A stretch of DNA of 25,126 nt from Acidobacteriota bacterium (GCA_025353435.1 JANXQR010000324.1:1-25126); one strand, 5' to 3'; numbered from the stretch's first letter, positions 8,109-16,558 are shown. A program made the numbers and translations. Notes: generated by a model from the sequence alone, not told the origin.

Positions 8109-8976
8109 TCCAGAAGCGCACGAGCTGGTCGCGCCAGGCACACTTTCAGGTGTGCTTTCAATGCTCGCCAACGAGCCCGGGAAGTGGACGCCGATCGCAG
8201 GCGGCACTGAATTGATGGTTGCTCACGCGGCAGGCCGGCTCTCCGCGCGTTGTCTGGTGAGCCTTTGGGGCATCCGCGACATGCGTTTTATTCGGGCCGA
8301 ACCGGATAGCATTGCCGTGGGAGCGGGTTCAACGTTCAGTGACTTGCGAAATCATCAGGCGATTTCCGCGGAATTCCCTTTGCTGGCAAAGGCTGCAAGC
8401 TGGATTGGCTCCGTTGCCAACCAGAGCCGGGCAACGCTCGGTGGAAACCTTGCCAACGGCTCTCCTGCCGCAGACTCGTCGCCAGCTCTGCTCGCCTACG
8501 ACGCACAATTGGAATTGATCTCGGCGCGCGGAACCCGGCGCGTGCCTTATGCCGAGTTTCACACCGGCTACAAGCACAATGTAATGGCCGCCGATGAGCT
8601 GCTGTATGCGGTGCACCTACCTCGCCGCTTTGGTCAACATCGACAGTATCTGCGCAAAGTCGGAACGCGGCGGGCGATGGCTATCTCAAAGGTTGCGCTC
8701 GCCGGATGCGCCCTGGTTGAGCAGGGAACGGTGCGTGAGATCCGGATCGGCGCGGCGAGCATTGCGGCATATCCTACGCGACTTTACCGTACTGAGGACT
8801 CGATTTCCGGACAAGTACTTGCCCCTGAAACGCTACGCGCGGCGCGAGTCTCAGCGCTGTCCGAGGTGCAGCCGATCGACGATATTCGCTCTACAGCCGA
8901 GTATCGCCGGATTGTGATCGCCAACCTGTTGGAGGAGTTTCTGCGCAGCCTGACGGGAGCAGGCGGCCAGCAATGA
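8098..8976 (+). CDS. xdhB: Xanthine dehydrogenase, FAD-binding (medium) subunit
   Basis: Flavoprotein subunit that passes electrons from the Fe-S clusters to NAD+ or another acceptor. The 292-residue product has the CoxM/FAD_binding_5 architecture. FAD contacts lie in PIAGGTELMV (32-41) and in SVANQSRATLGGNLANGSPA (105-124), followed by the CO-dehydrogenase-flavoprotein C-terminal domain. The ATG at 8098 has AGGAG (8088-8092) a few bases upstream and overlaps the Fe-S gene by 11 nt. A longer in-frame TTG at 8056 is rejected because the family begins about where the ATG is. The 3' end overlaps OHCU decarboxylase by 4 nt. Bacillus homologues are called PucC. Confidence 0.92.
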   Translation: MRGNPEAHELVAPGTLSGVLSMLANEPGKWTPIAGGTELMVAHAAGRLSARCLVSLWGIRDMRFIRAEPDSIAVGAGSTFSDLRNHQAISAEFPLLAKAASWIGSVANQSRATLGGNLANGSPAADSSPALLAYDAQLELISARGTRRVPYAEFHTGYKHNVMAADELLYAVHLPRRFGQHRQYLRKVGTRRAMAISKVALAGCALVEQGTVREIRIGAASIAAYPTRLYRTEDSISGQVLAPETLRAARVSALSEVQPIDDIRSTAEYRRIVIANLLEEFLRSLTGAGGQQ

Positions 8977-9482
8977 ATCCAGTACTTGCCAAGTGGAACG
9001 AGGCCGACAGCGAATCAGCGCAGGAATCCACGATTGCGTGCTGCGGTGCAATTCGATGGGCAAACGCGATGATCGCTCATCGACCGATCGGGACTGAGTC
9101 AGAACTTCATAACACCGCCAACCTTACCTGGAGTGAAATGGGGGAATCAGATTGGATCGAAGCATTCGCCTGTCACCCGCGCATCGGAGAGCGCAACCAA
9201 TCGCATTCATTGTCTCAGTCTTCAAAGTGGTCAGAGCAGGAGCAATCGACAATGGGCTCTGCCGCGACAACGACTCTTACCCAACTTGCAGAGGGTAACG
9301 CCTGTTATGAAAACAAGTTCGGTTTCACTTACATTGTGTGTGCAACGGGAAGGACTCCTGAAGAGATGTTAGAGATTCTCACGCGGCGCCTCCGCAACGA
9401 TCGCGCATCAGAGCTGCGCGAAGCCGCCGAACAGCAACGTCAGATTATGCACCTTCGTTTGAGAAAGTGGCTTGAGCAATGA
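8973..9482 (+). CDS. uraD: OHCU decarboxylase
   Basis: 2-oxo-4-hydroxy-4-carboxy-5-ureidoimidazoline decarboxylase (EC 4.1.1.97), which forms (S)-allantoin from OHCU and so sets its stereochemistry. The 169-residue, mostly helical product carries the catalytic histidine H68 in FACHPRIGER, the acidic/Gln segment WSEQEQSTM (86-94), and FGFTYIVCATGRTPEEML (116-133), all typical of the family. The usual length is 160-175 residues. It is a separate gene, not fused to HIU hydrolase or uricase as in some organisms. It starts in an ATGA overlap with the FAD subunit (8973-8976) and ends in another with HIU hydrolase (9479-9482). Confidence 0.93.
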   Translation: MNPVLAKWNEADSESAQESTIACCGAIRWANAMIAHRPIGTESELHNTANLTWSEMGESDWIEAFACHPRIGERNQSHSLSQSSKWSEQEQSTMGSAATTTLTQLAEGNACYENKFGFTYIVCATGRTPEEMLEILTRRLRNDRASELREAAEQQRQIMHLRLRKWLEQ

Positions 9483-9808
9483 GCGCAATTACAACCCACG
9501 TCTTGGATATAGCGCTTGGGATGCCGGCGGCAGGAATTCGAGTCTTTCTGGAACTGCGGGTCGAAGATCGTTGGAGGATTGTCGCGGAAAGCGTGACTGA
9601 TCGAGACGGGCGATGCCGCGACCTCGCACCTGACCCAGAGAATGGCACTTATCGCTTGACCTTCAAGACGGGTGAATATTTGAAGGGGCAAGGCCGTACC
9701 ACCCTTTACCCGGAGGTTTCGGTTGTGTTTGAGCGCCGCTCAGATGCGCATTACCACCTTCCACTGTTGCTGAGTGATAACGGCTACACGACATATCGAG
9801 GGAGTTGA
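9479..9808 (+). CDS. uraH: 5-hydroxyisourate hydrolase (transthyretin-like)
   Basis: HIUase (EC 3.5.2.17) hydrolyses 5-hydroxyisourate, the unstable uricase product, to OHCU. The 109-residue product has the transthyretin-related fold and its diagnostic residues: H7 in TTHVLD, R45 in DRDGRCRDL, H93 in DAHYHLPLLLS, and the C-terminal tetrapeptide YRGS. There is no signal peptide, so it acts in the cytoplasm, unlike periplasmic HIUases of some enterobacteria. It sits between OHCU decarboxylase (4-nt overlap) and uricase (3-nt gap), i.e. among the genes for its product and substrate. Confidence 0.96.
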   Translation: MSAITTHVLDIALGMPAAGIRVFLELRVEDRWRIVAESVTDRDGRCRDLAPDPENGTYRLTFKTGEYLKGQGRTTLYPEVSVVFERRSDAHYHLPLLLSDNGYTTYRGS

Positions 9809-9811
9809 TGC

Positions 9812-10654
9812 ATGGTACGAATCGGTGCGAACCAATACGGAAAATCGCGCGTTCGGCTGTCGCGAATCACGCGGCATGGCGATCGGCATGACTTCCAGGA
9901 ATGGAACGTGCGTGTCTTGCTGCGAGGAGATTTCGACGACAGTTTCACGAAGGCAGATAACAACAACATCTTGCCGACGGACACCATGAAGAACACGGTT
10001 TACTCTCTTGCGCGCGATTCCAGAACAATGACGATTGAGGAGTTTGCCATTGAGCTGGGCGACTATCTACTGCAGAGCAATACTCAGGTAATCGAGATCA
10101 CCGTAGAGATTTCCGAACGGGCATGGAAGCCGATGATCGTGGATTCCAGGCCTGAGCCGCAAACCTTCAAGCTCGAAGGGCCGGAGCTTCAGACCGTACT
10201 CGCGATCGGCACAAGGAGTGGCCCCTGGTCAGTAACATCGGGGATAGACGGGCTAACTATATTGAAAACGACGAAGTCGGGATTCGAAGGATACCTCAAA
10301 GACAAACTCACTACGTTGAAGCCCGTGAGCGATCGCATTTTTGGAACCAGTGTAACGGCTACTTGGCAGTTTTCATCGCCAAATCCGCCATACGCCGCGC
10401 TGCGCGCTCAAGTGGTTTCGACCCTATTGAAAGAGTTCGCCACTCACGATAGCAAGAGCGTTCAACACACTTTATTTGACATGGGGAAAGCAGCTCTCGC
10501 AGCCGCGCCCGAATTGGCACGAATTACTCTGATCATGCCCAACCTGCACCATCTGCTCGCGGATCTGAGCCCGTTCGGACAAGATAATCCGAATCACATC
10601 TTTGTTCCCATCGACGAACCACACGGATACATCGAAGCCGTGATCGAGCGTTAA
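9812..10654 (+). CDS. uox: Urate oxidase (uricase)
   Basis: Cofactor-free oxidase that converts urate and O2 to 5-hydroxyisourate and H2O2 (EC 1.7.3.3). The 280-residue product has two T-fold domains. Residues matching the Aspergillus flavus active site are K11 in NQYGKSRVR, T56 in LPTDTMKNTVY, R175 in SDRIFGTS, V217-Q218 in HDSKSVQHTLFDM, and N244 with H246 in MPNLHHLL. The C-terminus DNPNHIFVPIDEPHGYIEA is classical. There is no peroxisomal SKL-type tail and no fused OHCU-decarboxylase domain. GGGAG at 9800-9804 lies 7 nt before the ATG. The oxidase makes H2O2, but no catalase gene is visible in the window. Confidence 0.96.
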   Translation: MVRIGANQYGKSRVRLSRITRHGDRHDFQEWNVRVLLRGDFDDSFTKADNNNILPTDTMKNTVYSLARDSRTMTIEEFAIELGDYLLQSNTQVIEITVEISERAWKPMIVDSRPEPQTFKLEGPELQTVLAIGTRSGPWSVTSGIDGLTILKTTKSGFEGYLKDKLTTLKPVSDRIFGTSVTATWQFSSPNPPYAALRAQVVSTLLKEFATHDSKSVQHTLFDMGKAALAAAPELARITLIMPNLHHLLADLSPFGQDNPNHIFVPIDEPHGYIEAVIER

Positions 10655-10688
10655 TCGTATAGATGGAGCCTCCGAGCATCGCGTCTGA

Positions 10689-12200
10689 ATGGCTACGAAA
10701 CGTGGAGCTCCAACACCAAAATCTGCACTGGACTTGACCTTTGACGCAGATTGTCAGAGACTGATCCTCACCTCGAGACAATTTCCGGCGGCATTGAAGG
10801 TTCGACCATTGTCTGATCAATTCAATACAAAAGTCACCGGACAACAGGCGTCGCCCCAAAGCTTCGGACTCCACACCGGCGCGCTAGGAGCGGCTGAGAC
10901 GTTGGCGCAGTCCGTTTCCGCGACTGCACCTTCTACGTCTTCATCGCTCACAATTCCTCTTGTGTTTGCTCTTGCTGGAAATGGCACGTGGCTTGTCTAT
11001 CTAATGGCGACCGTCGTGATATTGCTCGTGGGATTCTGTATTGGGCGGTTCGCGCGCATTTCGGCCTCTCCCGGGTCGCTTTACAGCTACACTGCGCAGA
11101 CTTTGCCCCCCACATTTGGCATCCTCGCCGCGTGGGGATTGTTGATCGCCTACATTGCTACCGGCGCATCTGTGGCCGGTGGCGCACTGTATTATGTCGG
11201 CCTCCTCTCCCATCAGTTCCTGCACTGGGCTCCTCAACCCTTCGTCACACTCGGGGTGGTCTGCGCCCTAGCCGGGTACATAGCATTCCGCGATGTAAAG
11301 CTGTCGGCAGAAGTTATGCTATGGATCGAAATCGCCTCGGTAGCCTTAGTGATGGCCGTGCTCGCGCTTCTCATTTTCAAGGTAGGACTTCGGCTCGATC
11401 TGGACCAAGTCAGACTCAAGGGAGTTCACTTTTCTTCGCTGGGTCCCGCGCTGGTCCTATCCATTTTCAGCTTCGTCGGGTTTGAGAGCGCGACCACCCT
11501 TGGTGCAGAAGCCCGCAATCCCTTGCGAACGATTCCACGGGCAGTCTTGCAATGCGCGGTGCTAGCCGGCTTGTTCTTCATCCTTTGCTCTTATTCTGAG
11601 GTTCTTGGCTTTCACGGGGTGCCGACTAACCTGGCCGAAACCAGCAGCCCCCTGCATCTGCTTGCGGCCAAAGCGGGGGTGTCTCCCCTGGGCACTGGAA
11701 TTGACATTGGGGCAATGGTCAGCATGTTCGCCTGCGTGCTAGCCTGCGCGACGGCGGCTGCCCGTGTCATCCTGCGAATGTCTCATGCGGGGATTCTGCC
11801 GGCAAGCCTGCAGCGCACAAGTCCTGTGCACGGAACCCCTGCTGCAGCCATTGCCATAAGCTCGATTCTCATGTTTCTTGGCACGGCAGCCATGGCGACT
11901 CGTGGAATTACAGGATTCGATATGTACGACCTCGCGGGGTCTTTGTCAGTGTTTGGATTTCTTACTGCATACGCACTTGTCGCGCTCGCAGTCCCCTTTG
12001 CAGAGCGGCGGCGTGGGCAGGCCTCGGTGCTGATTTCTCTTGTCAGTTGGGTCACAGTTCTGGTGATTGTAATGGTCGCGATCTTCGATATTCGATCGAG
12101 CTCCGATCCCGCCCACGCGCGCATTCCCTACATCTACCTCGCGTATGTGACAGTCGGCCTGATTATCCACTTCGCCAAAAGAAAGCCCTATCGGACTTAG
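10689..12200 (+). CDS. APC-family permease, possibly for purines or ureides
   Basis: A 503-residue inner-membrane transporter with about twelve hydrophobic segments (roughly 71-97, 99-119, 141-173, 183-200, 208-230, 249-269, 286-303, 338-361, 385-402, 416-437, 446-467, 480-495). The amphipathic lead-in GALGAAETLAQSVSATAPS and the conserved GFESATTLGAEARNPLRTIP (264-283) place it in the amino acid-polyamine-organocation superfamily. It begins 34 nt after uricase and closes the purine run, so uptake of xanthine, urate, allantoin or a related compound is a context inference; sequence alone does not give the substrate. About 60 hydrophilic residues precede the family core. The ATG at 10689 lacks a close ribosome binding site (GGAG is about 20 nt away), so the N-terminus is uncertain. 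Confidence 0.82.
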   Translation: MATKRGAPTPKSALDLTFDADCQRLILTSRQFPAALKVRPLSDQFNTKVTGQQASPQSFGLHTGALGAAETLAQSVSATAPSTSSSLTIPLVFALAGNGTWLVYLMATVVILLVGFCIGRFARISASPGSLYSYTAQTLPPTFGILAAWGLLIAYIATGASVAGGALYYVGLLSHQFLHWAPQPFVTLGVVCALAGYIAFRDVKLSAEVMLWIEIASVALVMAVLALLIFKVGLRLDLDQVRLKGVHFSSLGPALVLSIFSFVGFESATTLGAEARNPLRTIPRAVLQCAVLAGLFFILCSYSEVLGFHGVPTNLAETSSPLHLLAAKAGVSPLGTGIDIGAMVSMFACVLACATAAARVILRMSHAGILPASLQRTSPVHGTPAAAIAISSILMFLGTAAMATRGITGFDMYDLAGSLSVFGFLTAYALVALAVPFAERRRGQASVLISLVSWVTVLVIVMVAIFDIRSSSDPAHARIPYIYLAYVTVGLIIHFAKRKPYRT

Positions 12201-12221
12201 GCCTTGTAACTCTTTTTACGA

Positions 12222-12239
12222 TCCTTATGGGCATAAGGA
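12222..12239. repeat. 18-bp palindrome with two nearby half-site copies
   Basis: TCCTTATG-GG-CATAAGGA has perfect 8-bp arms and begins 22 nt after the permease stop. Two further direct copies of the half-site, TCTTTATG, occur at 12253-12260 and 12291-12298, all upstream of the candidate promoter for the large receptor. The stem is AT-rich and has no T-run, so an operator or activator site is more likely than a terminator. The function is unknown. Confidence 0.4.
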
Positions 12240-12307
12240 AAGACGGCCACTTTCTTTATGGGTCGAATGATCAGGTTTCGCCACATGCAATCTTTATGAA
12301 AATCCCA

Positions 12308-12335
12308 TTGAGTTTTTCGCAGATACATCTATTCT
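12308..12335 (+). promoter_or_regulatory. Candidate promoter for the large TonB-dependent receptor
   Basis: TTGAGT (12308-12313), a 16-nt spacer and TATTCT (12330-12335) predict transcription from about 12342, leaving a leader of roughly 117 nt before the TTG start. The same TATTCT -10 box occurs in the fucosidase promoter. The 258-bp gap after the permease suggests that the receptor is transcribed on its own. This rests on motifs only. Confidence 0.35.
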
Positions 12336-12408
12336 GTTTGTACCCCGTAGGATCACTTACCCCTTTCTCCGATTGCACCTTCCAATTGAAGTGCCAACGA
12401 ATTAAACC

Positions 12409-12420
12409 TTGAGCGCTCAA
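12409..12420. promoter_or_regulatory. Perfect 12-bp CG-centred palindrome, candidate LacI-family operator
   Basis: TTGAGCGCTCAA is perfectly symmetric about a central CG, the hallmark of LacI/GalR-family operators. It lies 38 nt before the receptor start codon. It shares the pattern TnAnCGnTnA with two sites between the LacI gene and the fucosidase. Regulation by the LacI-family protein encoded just beyond the receptor is an inference. Confidence 0.42.
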
Positions 12421-12458
12421 TTGGATCTACGGGAGACCTTTACTCTGAGGCCCAACCA

Positions 12459-15400
12459 TTGAAATCTTCGACGCAATGCATCTCATTTTCGATTCCTCGA
12501 TTTCTGTTTGCTTTCATCATCGCTGTCATGCCGTGCCTTCATTTGTTGCATGCACAGCAGACGTTTGGCGGCATCACAGGGGAGGTAACGGATCCCTCCG
12601 GCGGCGTGATTCTCAATGCCACGGTCACCGTGCTGGATGAGCAGACTGCTCTGACACGAACGGTCAAGACGTCGGCCTCTGGAACTTACAGTGTGGTCAA
12701 TTTGCCTATCGGTGTGTACACGTTGACATTCAAGGCCGACGGATTCGACCTGCAGAAGACGCAGCACATCAGCGTGCAGGCTGACCGCACCGCGACTGTA
12801 AACGCAACGCTAAAGATTGGTCAGACCAGCACGACGGTGGAGGTGGATGCAGCTCCGTTGATGAACGCCGTCGACACTACAGTCGGCTACGTTATGGACA
12901 CGGCGCAGATCGATGCAGTGCCGCTCTCAACCGGGAGCTTTACAGGAGTCGCGATCCTCTCACCTGGCGTCAACGCTGAACTGTCGGGCGGAACGGGCGC
13001 GAATAGCGGCATGGGAAATGCGCCGATCTGGGCAAATGGTCAGCGCGATACCAGCAACAGCTTCTCGCTTAACGGTGTGGATACTACGAATCTATTCAAC
13101 GGCAAGAGCACCAGCCAGGTTCCCTCCGCGCGGGTTATCAACAGCACGGGCGTTTCATCCAGTTCTGGAGCCGGCGGCGTGATTCCGACCGTTGCTTCGA
13201 TTTATCTTTCCATTGGTAATGCGATCCCGACGCCTGCCCCAGAGACTTTGCAGGAGGTCCGCGTTAATTCATCGATGTATGACGCGCAGCAGGGTTCCAC
13301 TTCCGGCGCTCACATTGACATGAATACGGCCTCAGGCACAAACAAGTTTCATGGATCAGCCTATGCTCACCGCGGCACGAGCTGGCTCAATGCAGCGCCG
13401 TTTTTCTTCAAGCAGGATGACGATATCCCTGCCTACAACAAAGTTCCGCAACTGCACCGTTACACGGCAGGCGGAACGCTGGGCGGCCCACTTATCAAGG
13501 ACAAGGTCTTCGGATTTATCGCCTACCAGCACATTCGCGCATCTGATCAGGAAATTGGCGACTCCGTACTTGACGTTCCCGTGGGCCTTTCCGATGATCG
13601 CTCGGCCTCTGCGATCGCAGACATCACCAATGCGTCGTTCGGCACTAGCCTCACTGGTTCCCAGATCGATCACACGGCCCTCGCCTTGTTCAACTCGCCG
13701 TCACTTCCTGGCGAGCCCGGAAAGTGGCTTGTCCCGAATGACGCACTTGCACTCCTGGGAAAGACACCGTCCGTGAACCACATCGACAACGCATTTCTTC
13801 CCGGAACCGCGGTTTTCAAGGCAGACATCGCCGTCGCCGACATCGACTACAACGCGACCAATAAGGACACCGTCTCAGCCAAGTACTTCTATCAGCACGA
13901 CCCCACGCTCGCGCCCTATTCCTACTCCAACGTCCCTGGGTTTACCGAACATCTTGATGCGGGCGCGCAGGTGTTTTCCATCACCAACAGCCTCATACTT
14001 AAATCAAACTTGAGCACCACGCAGACCATTGGCTTCCTCCGCGAAAAAGTTTGGGGCACCAACGACCAGGCATTCGGTCCGTCCTCCATCCCGGGCGGCG
14101 GGGCCGGGACAGCCGCCATTAATGTTTTCGGGTCAAATTACTTTCCCGGAGTCTCTATTTACAACGTGCTCGGTTCACACCAACCATCAGGAACATCGCA
14201 GGCAATCCTGAACATCGGCCCCAACGCGGAGGGCCAGGCACCCAATACCGGCGTGTTCCAGAACCGCCTCGCTCCCTCTGGCAATGCCATCTGGATGCTC
14301 GGGAAACACACCGTCAGTTTCGGCGCGAGCTACAGCTACACCCAGCTCAACACGATCGATCACCGGACAGGCAAGGGCACAATTGCCACCGACGATTTCA
14401 GCCAATTCGCCCAGGGTTTCGTGACGCCCGGCAGTTCGGGTACAGGCTTCTATGTCAGCTCGTTCCTGCAGGGCAATGCGGACCGCTATTACCGTGCTAA
14501 CCAGCTCGGAATGTATTTGCAGGACAAGTTCCAGATCACGCCCACTCTTTCGCTGACCGCCGGCGTCCGCTATGACTGGGATGGCGGCCTTACCGAGAAA
14601 TATGGCCGCATCTTCAACTTCGATTCCAAAACATACAAGTACAACACTGCCTCTGACACCATCGAGAACCCCGGCCTCATCATCGCCGGCAATAACGCCA
14701 ATGGGACAAAGGGCGTTAGCAACACCACACTCACTGGTCGCCAATGGGGAGTGGGTCCGCGCATCGGCGCTGCCTGGCAGCCTTCCATGTTTCATAGCAA
14801 GATGGTGGTCCGTACCGGCGGAGGCATCTACTACGACCGAGGCGAGCTTTTCAGCTACTTCTCTCCCGGTTACGCCATTGGCACCGTCACCGGCGGACCG
14901 TTCGGCGTCAACCAGCAGCTTCCGTTCGTGAACGCGTCCAGCTGCCCTGGCGCCTCTCTCACGTTCTATCTGTATTACATTCCCACGTGCGGCGGCACGA
15001 TCGACTATGAAAACGGGGGAGTCGAGGTCGGCACACCCTCCGACGCGGCTGGCGATCTCTCCAATCCGTACGGCCTCTCATTGCTTGCACCTCCAAATAA
15101 CCCCAAGGCTTCCGATCTAGCCAACTACCTTCCCAATGCCGACACCATCGTGAATGCCGGCGGCCAGCCAATCTCGCTGGGAGTCTACGACCGCGCCAAC
15201 AAGCTGCCCTACACGATCAACTACACCCTGGACATTCAATGGCAACCTCGTAACGACGTAGCCATTGAACTTGGTTACGTCGGAAACGTGGGACGGCACC
15301 AGGTTATCCCGGTTCCTTTCAATCAGCCAAACATCGCGACCCCAACAAGCCCAACGCTTGCAGGCGGAGCCTTCGAGCAGAAGTACAGCTACGGGTACAA

Positions 15401-16442
15401 TGTGGGCGGCGCAACGCTCGACGATGGCTCAGGCTATCTCGCTAACTACGAGGGTGGCAATGTTGACCTCCGCGTTCCCTATATCGGCTACGCGGCTGAA
15501 TCAATTGCTTACAAGGCCGCCGGCATTGATGCGTACAACGCGCTCCAGGCCCACATCGACAAACGCATGAGCCACGGGGTCCAGGTAGGCGTTTCCTACA
15601 CCTACTCCCACGCTACCGACGAACAGAGCGGACTTGGGCTCTTCTACAATGGCAACAACGCGCTCAACCTGCGCAGCGGTTACGGCCTGGCGGACTTCGA
15701 CCGAACCCACGTCATCAACTTCAACTACGTATTTCAAGTCCCCGATCTGGCGCCAAAAAGCACCCTCGCTGGGAAGGTGATTGACGGCTGGTCCCTTCAG
15801 GGGCTCACGGTGTTTCAAAGCGGGCAGCCCTACAGCGTAATCGATTTTTCCGGAGCCATCGGCAGCATCTTTTACTCCACCGCCGATGGAATTACTAACC
15901 CCATTGTTCCTCTCGCCAAAGGATGCACGGCGAAGTCTGCGCTCACCGGAAGTTCAGGAGCGTTCTATAACCCCACTACGCAGACGGGAGCAGCGCTCAA
16001 GGCATCGTGCTTCACTCTACCGCTTCTTCCGGCAGGCGGCCTTGGCGGCGCCATTCCTTCGTCAGACCCCTACGAGACTGGCTTCACTACTGGTCAGCGC
16101 AACATTTTCCGCCAGGCATTCCAGAAACGCTCAGACGCTTCGCTCGTAAAAGTCTTGAGCTTCCGCGAAAGATACAAGCTCAAATTCACCTTCGACGTCT
16201 TCAACTTGACCAATACGTCAAGCTTCGACGTTCCGGGAAATGAAGTCTCACAGAACTCCGGCTACAACCCATTTCCGGGCGGCGTAGCCCCGGGTTCAAA
16301 CGTCTTGCCCACTGGTTGCGGCACACCCGGCGCAGCCGCCGGTGCAGGAGATTTATATTCCTGTCCCTCTGGCCTCGGCATCGTGACTCACACGATTGGC
16401 AGTCCGCGCCAGATTCAGATGTCGCTTCACTTTGACTTTTAG
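12459..16442 (+). CDS. Oar-like TonB-dependent outer-membrane receptor with carboxypeptidase-regulatory-like domain
   Basis: A 1,327-residue outer-membrane receptor predicted to import a ligand using TonB energy. A Sec signal peptide (hydrophobic core LFAFIIAVMPCLHLL, cleavage likely after LHA near residue 32) precedes a carboxypeptidase-regulatory-like beta-sandwich (about 35-120: GGITGEVTDPSGG, ASGTYSVVNLPIGVYTLTF). A plug region and a long beta-barrel follow, ending in HFDF with the C-terminal aromatic residue usual for outer-membrane barrels. The length and layout are those of the expanded Oar-like receptors of Acidobacteriota. The start is TTG with GAGG (12447-12450) 8 nt upstream; the next in-frame ATG (12528) would cut the signal peptide. 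No SusD-type partner follows. The next genes (LacI, fucosidase) suggest a carbohydrate ligand, but purine uptake cannot be excluded from position alone. Confidence 0.88.
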   Translation: MKSSTQCISFSIPRFLFAFIIAVMPCLHLLHAQQTFGGITGEVTDPSGGVILNATVTVLDEQTALTRTVKTSASGTYSVVNLPIGVYTLTFKADGFDLQKTQHISVQADRTATVNATLKIGQTSTTVEVDAAPLMNAVDTTVGYVMDTAQIDAVPLSTGSFTGVAILSPGVNAELSGGTGANSGMGNAPIWANGQRDTSNSFSLNGVDTTNLFNGKSTSQVPSARVINSTGVSSSSGAGGVIPTVASIYLSIGNAIPTPAPETLQEVRVNSSMYDAQQGSTSGAHIDMNTASGTNKFHGSAYAHRGTSWLNAAPFFFKQDDDIPAYNKVPQLHRYTAGGTLGGPLIKDKVFGFIAYQHIRASDQEIGDSVLDVPVGLSDDRSASAIADITNASFGTSLTGSQIDHTALALFNSPSLPGEPGKWLVPNDALALLGKTPSVNHIDNAFLPGTAVFKADIAVADIDYNATNKDTVSAKYFYQHDPTLAPYSYSNVPGFTEHLDAGAQVFSITNSLILKSNLSTTQTIGFLREKVWGTNDQAFGPSSIPGGGAGTAAINVFGSNYFPGVSIYNVLGSHQPSGTSQAILNIGPNAEGQAPNTGVFQNRLAPSGNAIWMLGKHTVSFGASYSYTQLNTIDHRTGKGTIATDDFSQFAQGFVTPGSSGTGFYVSSFLQGNADRYYRANQLGMYLQDKFQITPTLSLTAGVRYDWDGGLTEKYGRIFNFDSKTYKYNTASDTIENPGLIIAGNNANGTKGVSNTTLTGRQWGVGPRIGAAWQPSMFHSKMVVRTGGGIYYDRGELFSYFSPGYAIGTVTGGPFGVNQQLPFVNASSCPGASLTFYLYYIPTCGGTIDYENGGVEVGTPSDAAGDLSNPYGLSLLAPPNNPKASDLANYLPNADTIVNAGGQPISLGVYDRANKLPYTINYTLDIQWQPRNDVAIELGYVGNVGRHQVIPVPFNQPNIATPTSPTLAGGAFEQKYSYGYNVGGATLDDGSGYLANYEGGNVDLRVPYIGYAAESIAYKAAGIDAYNALQAHIDKRMSHGVQVGVSYTYSHATDEQSGLGLFYNGNNALNLRSGYGLADFDRTHVINFNYVFQVPDLAPKSTLAGKVIDGWSLQGLTVFQSGQPYSVIDFSGAIGSIFYSTADGITNPIVPLAKGCTAKSALTGSSGAFYNPTTQTGAALKASCFTLPLLPAGGLGGAIPSSDPYETGFTTGQRNIFRQAFQKRSDASLVKVLSFRERYKLKFTFDVFNLTNTSSFDVPGNEVSQNSGYNPFPGGVAPGSNVLPTGCGTPGAAAGAGDLYSCPSGLGIVTHTIGSPRQIQMSLHFDF

Positions 16443-16505
16443 GCTTGAACCGACCGACATAACCTGGAAGTCAACACAGCAACGATCAACACGACGTTTT
16501 CTATT

Positions 16506-16534
16506 GCGGCGGCCTTCGGGTCGCCGCTTTCTTT
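16506..16534 (+). terminator. Intrinsic terminator after the large receptor
   Basis: GCGGCGGCC (16506-16514), a TTCG tetraloop and GGTCGCCGC (16519-16527) form a 9-bp stem with one G-U pair, followed by TTTCTTT. It lies 64 nt after the receptor stop and is oriented for plus-strand transcripts. The reverse side lacks a clear T-run, so it is probably not an efficient terminator for the minus-strand LacI gene that ends at 16559. Confidence 0.88.
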
Positions 16535-16558
16535 GTTGGAGAAGTCTTCAGCGAGACC

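Noticed and set aside
12047..12412. 121-codon frame spanning the permease end and the following gap
   Set aside because: It starts inside the permease in another frame, lacks a ribosome binding site, and shows no domain.
14187..14795. 202-codon minus-strand open frame inside the large receptor
   Set aside because: It lies wholly within the receptor gene, with no ribosome binding site or recognisable domain; a codon-bias shadow.
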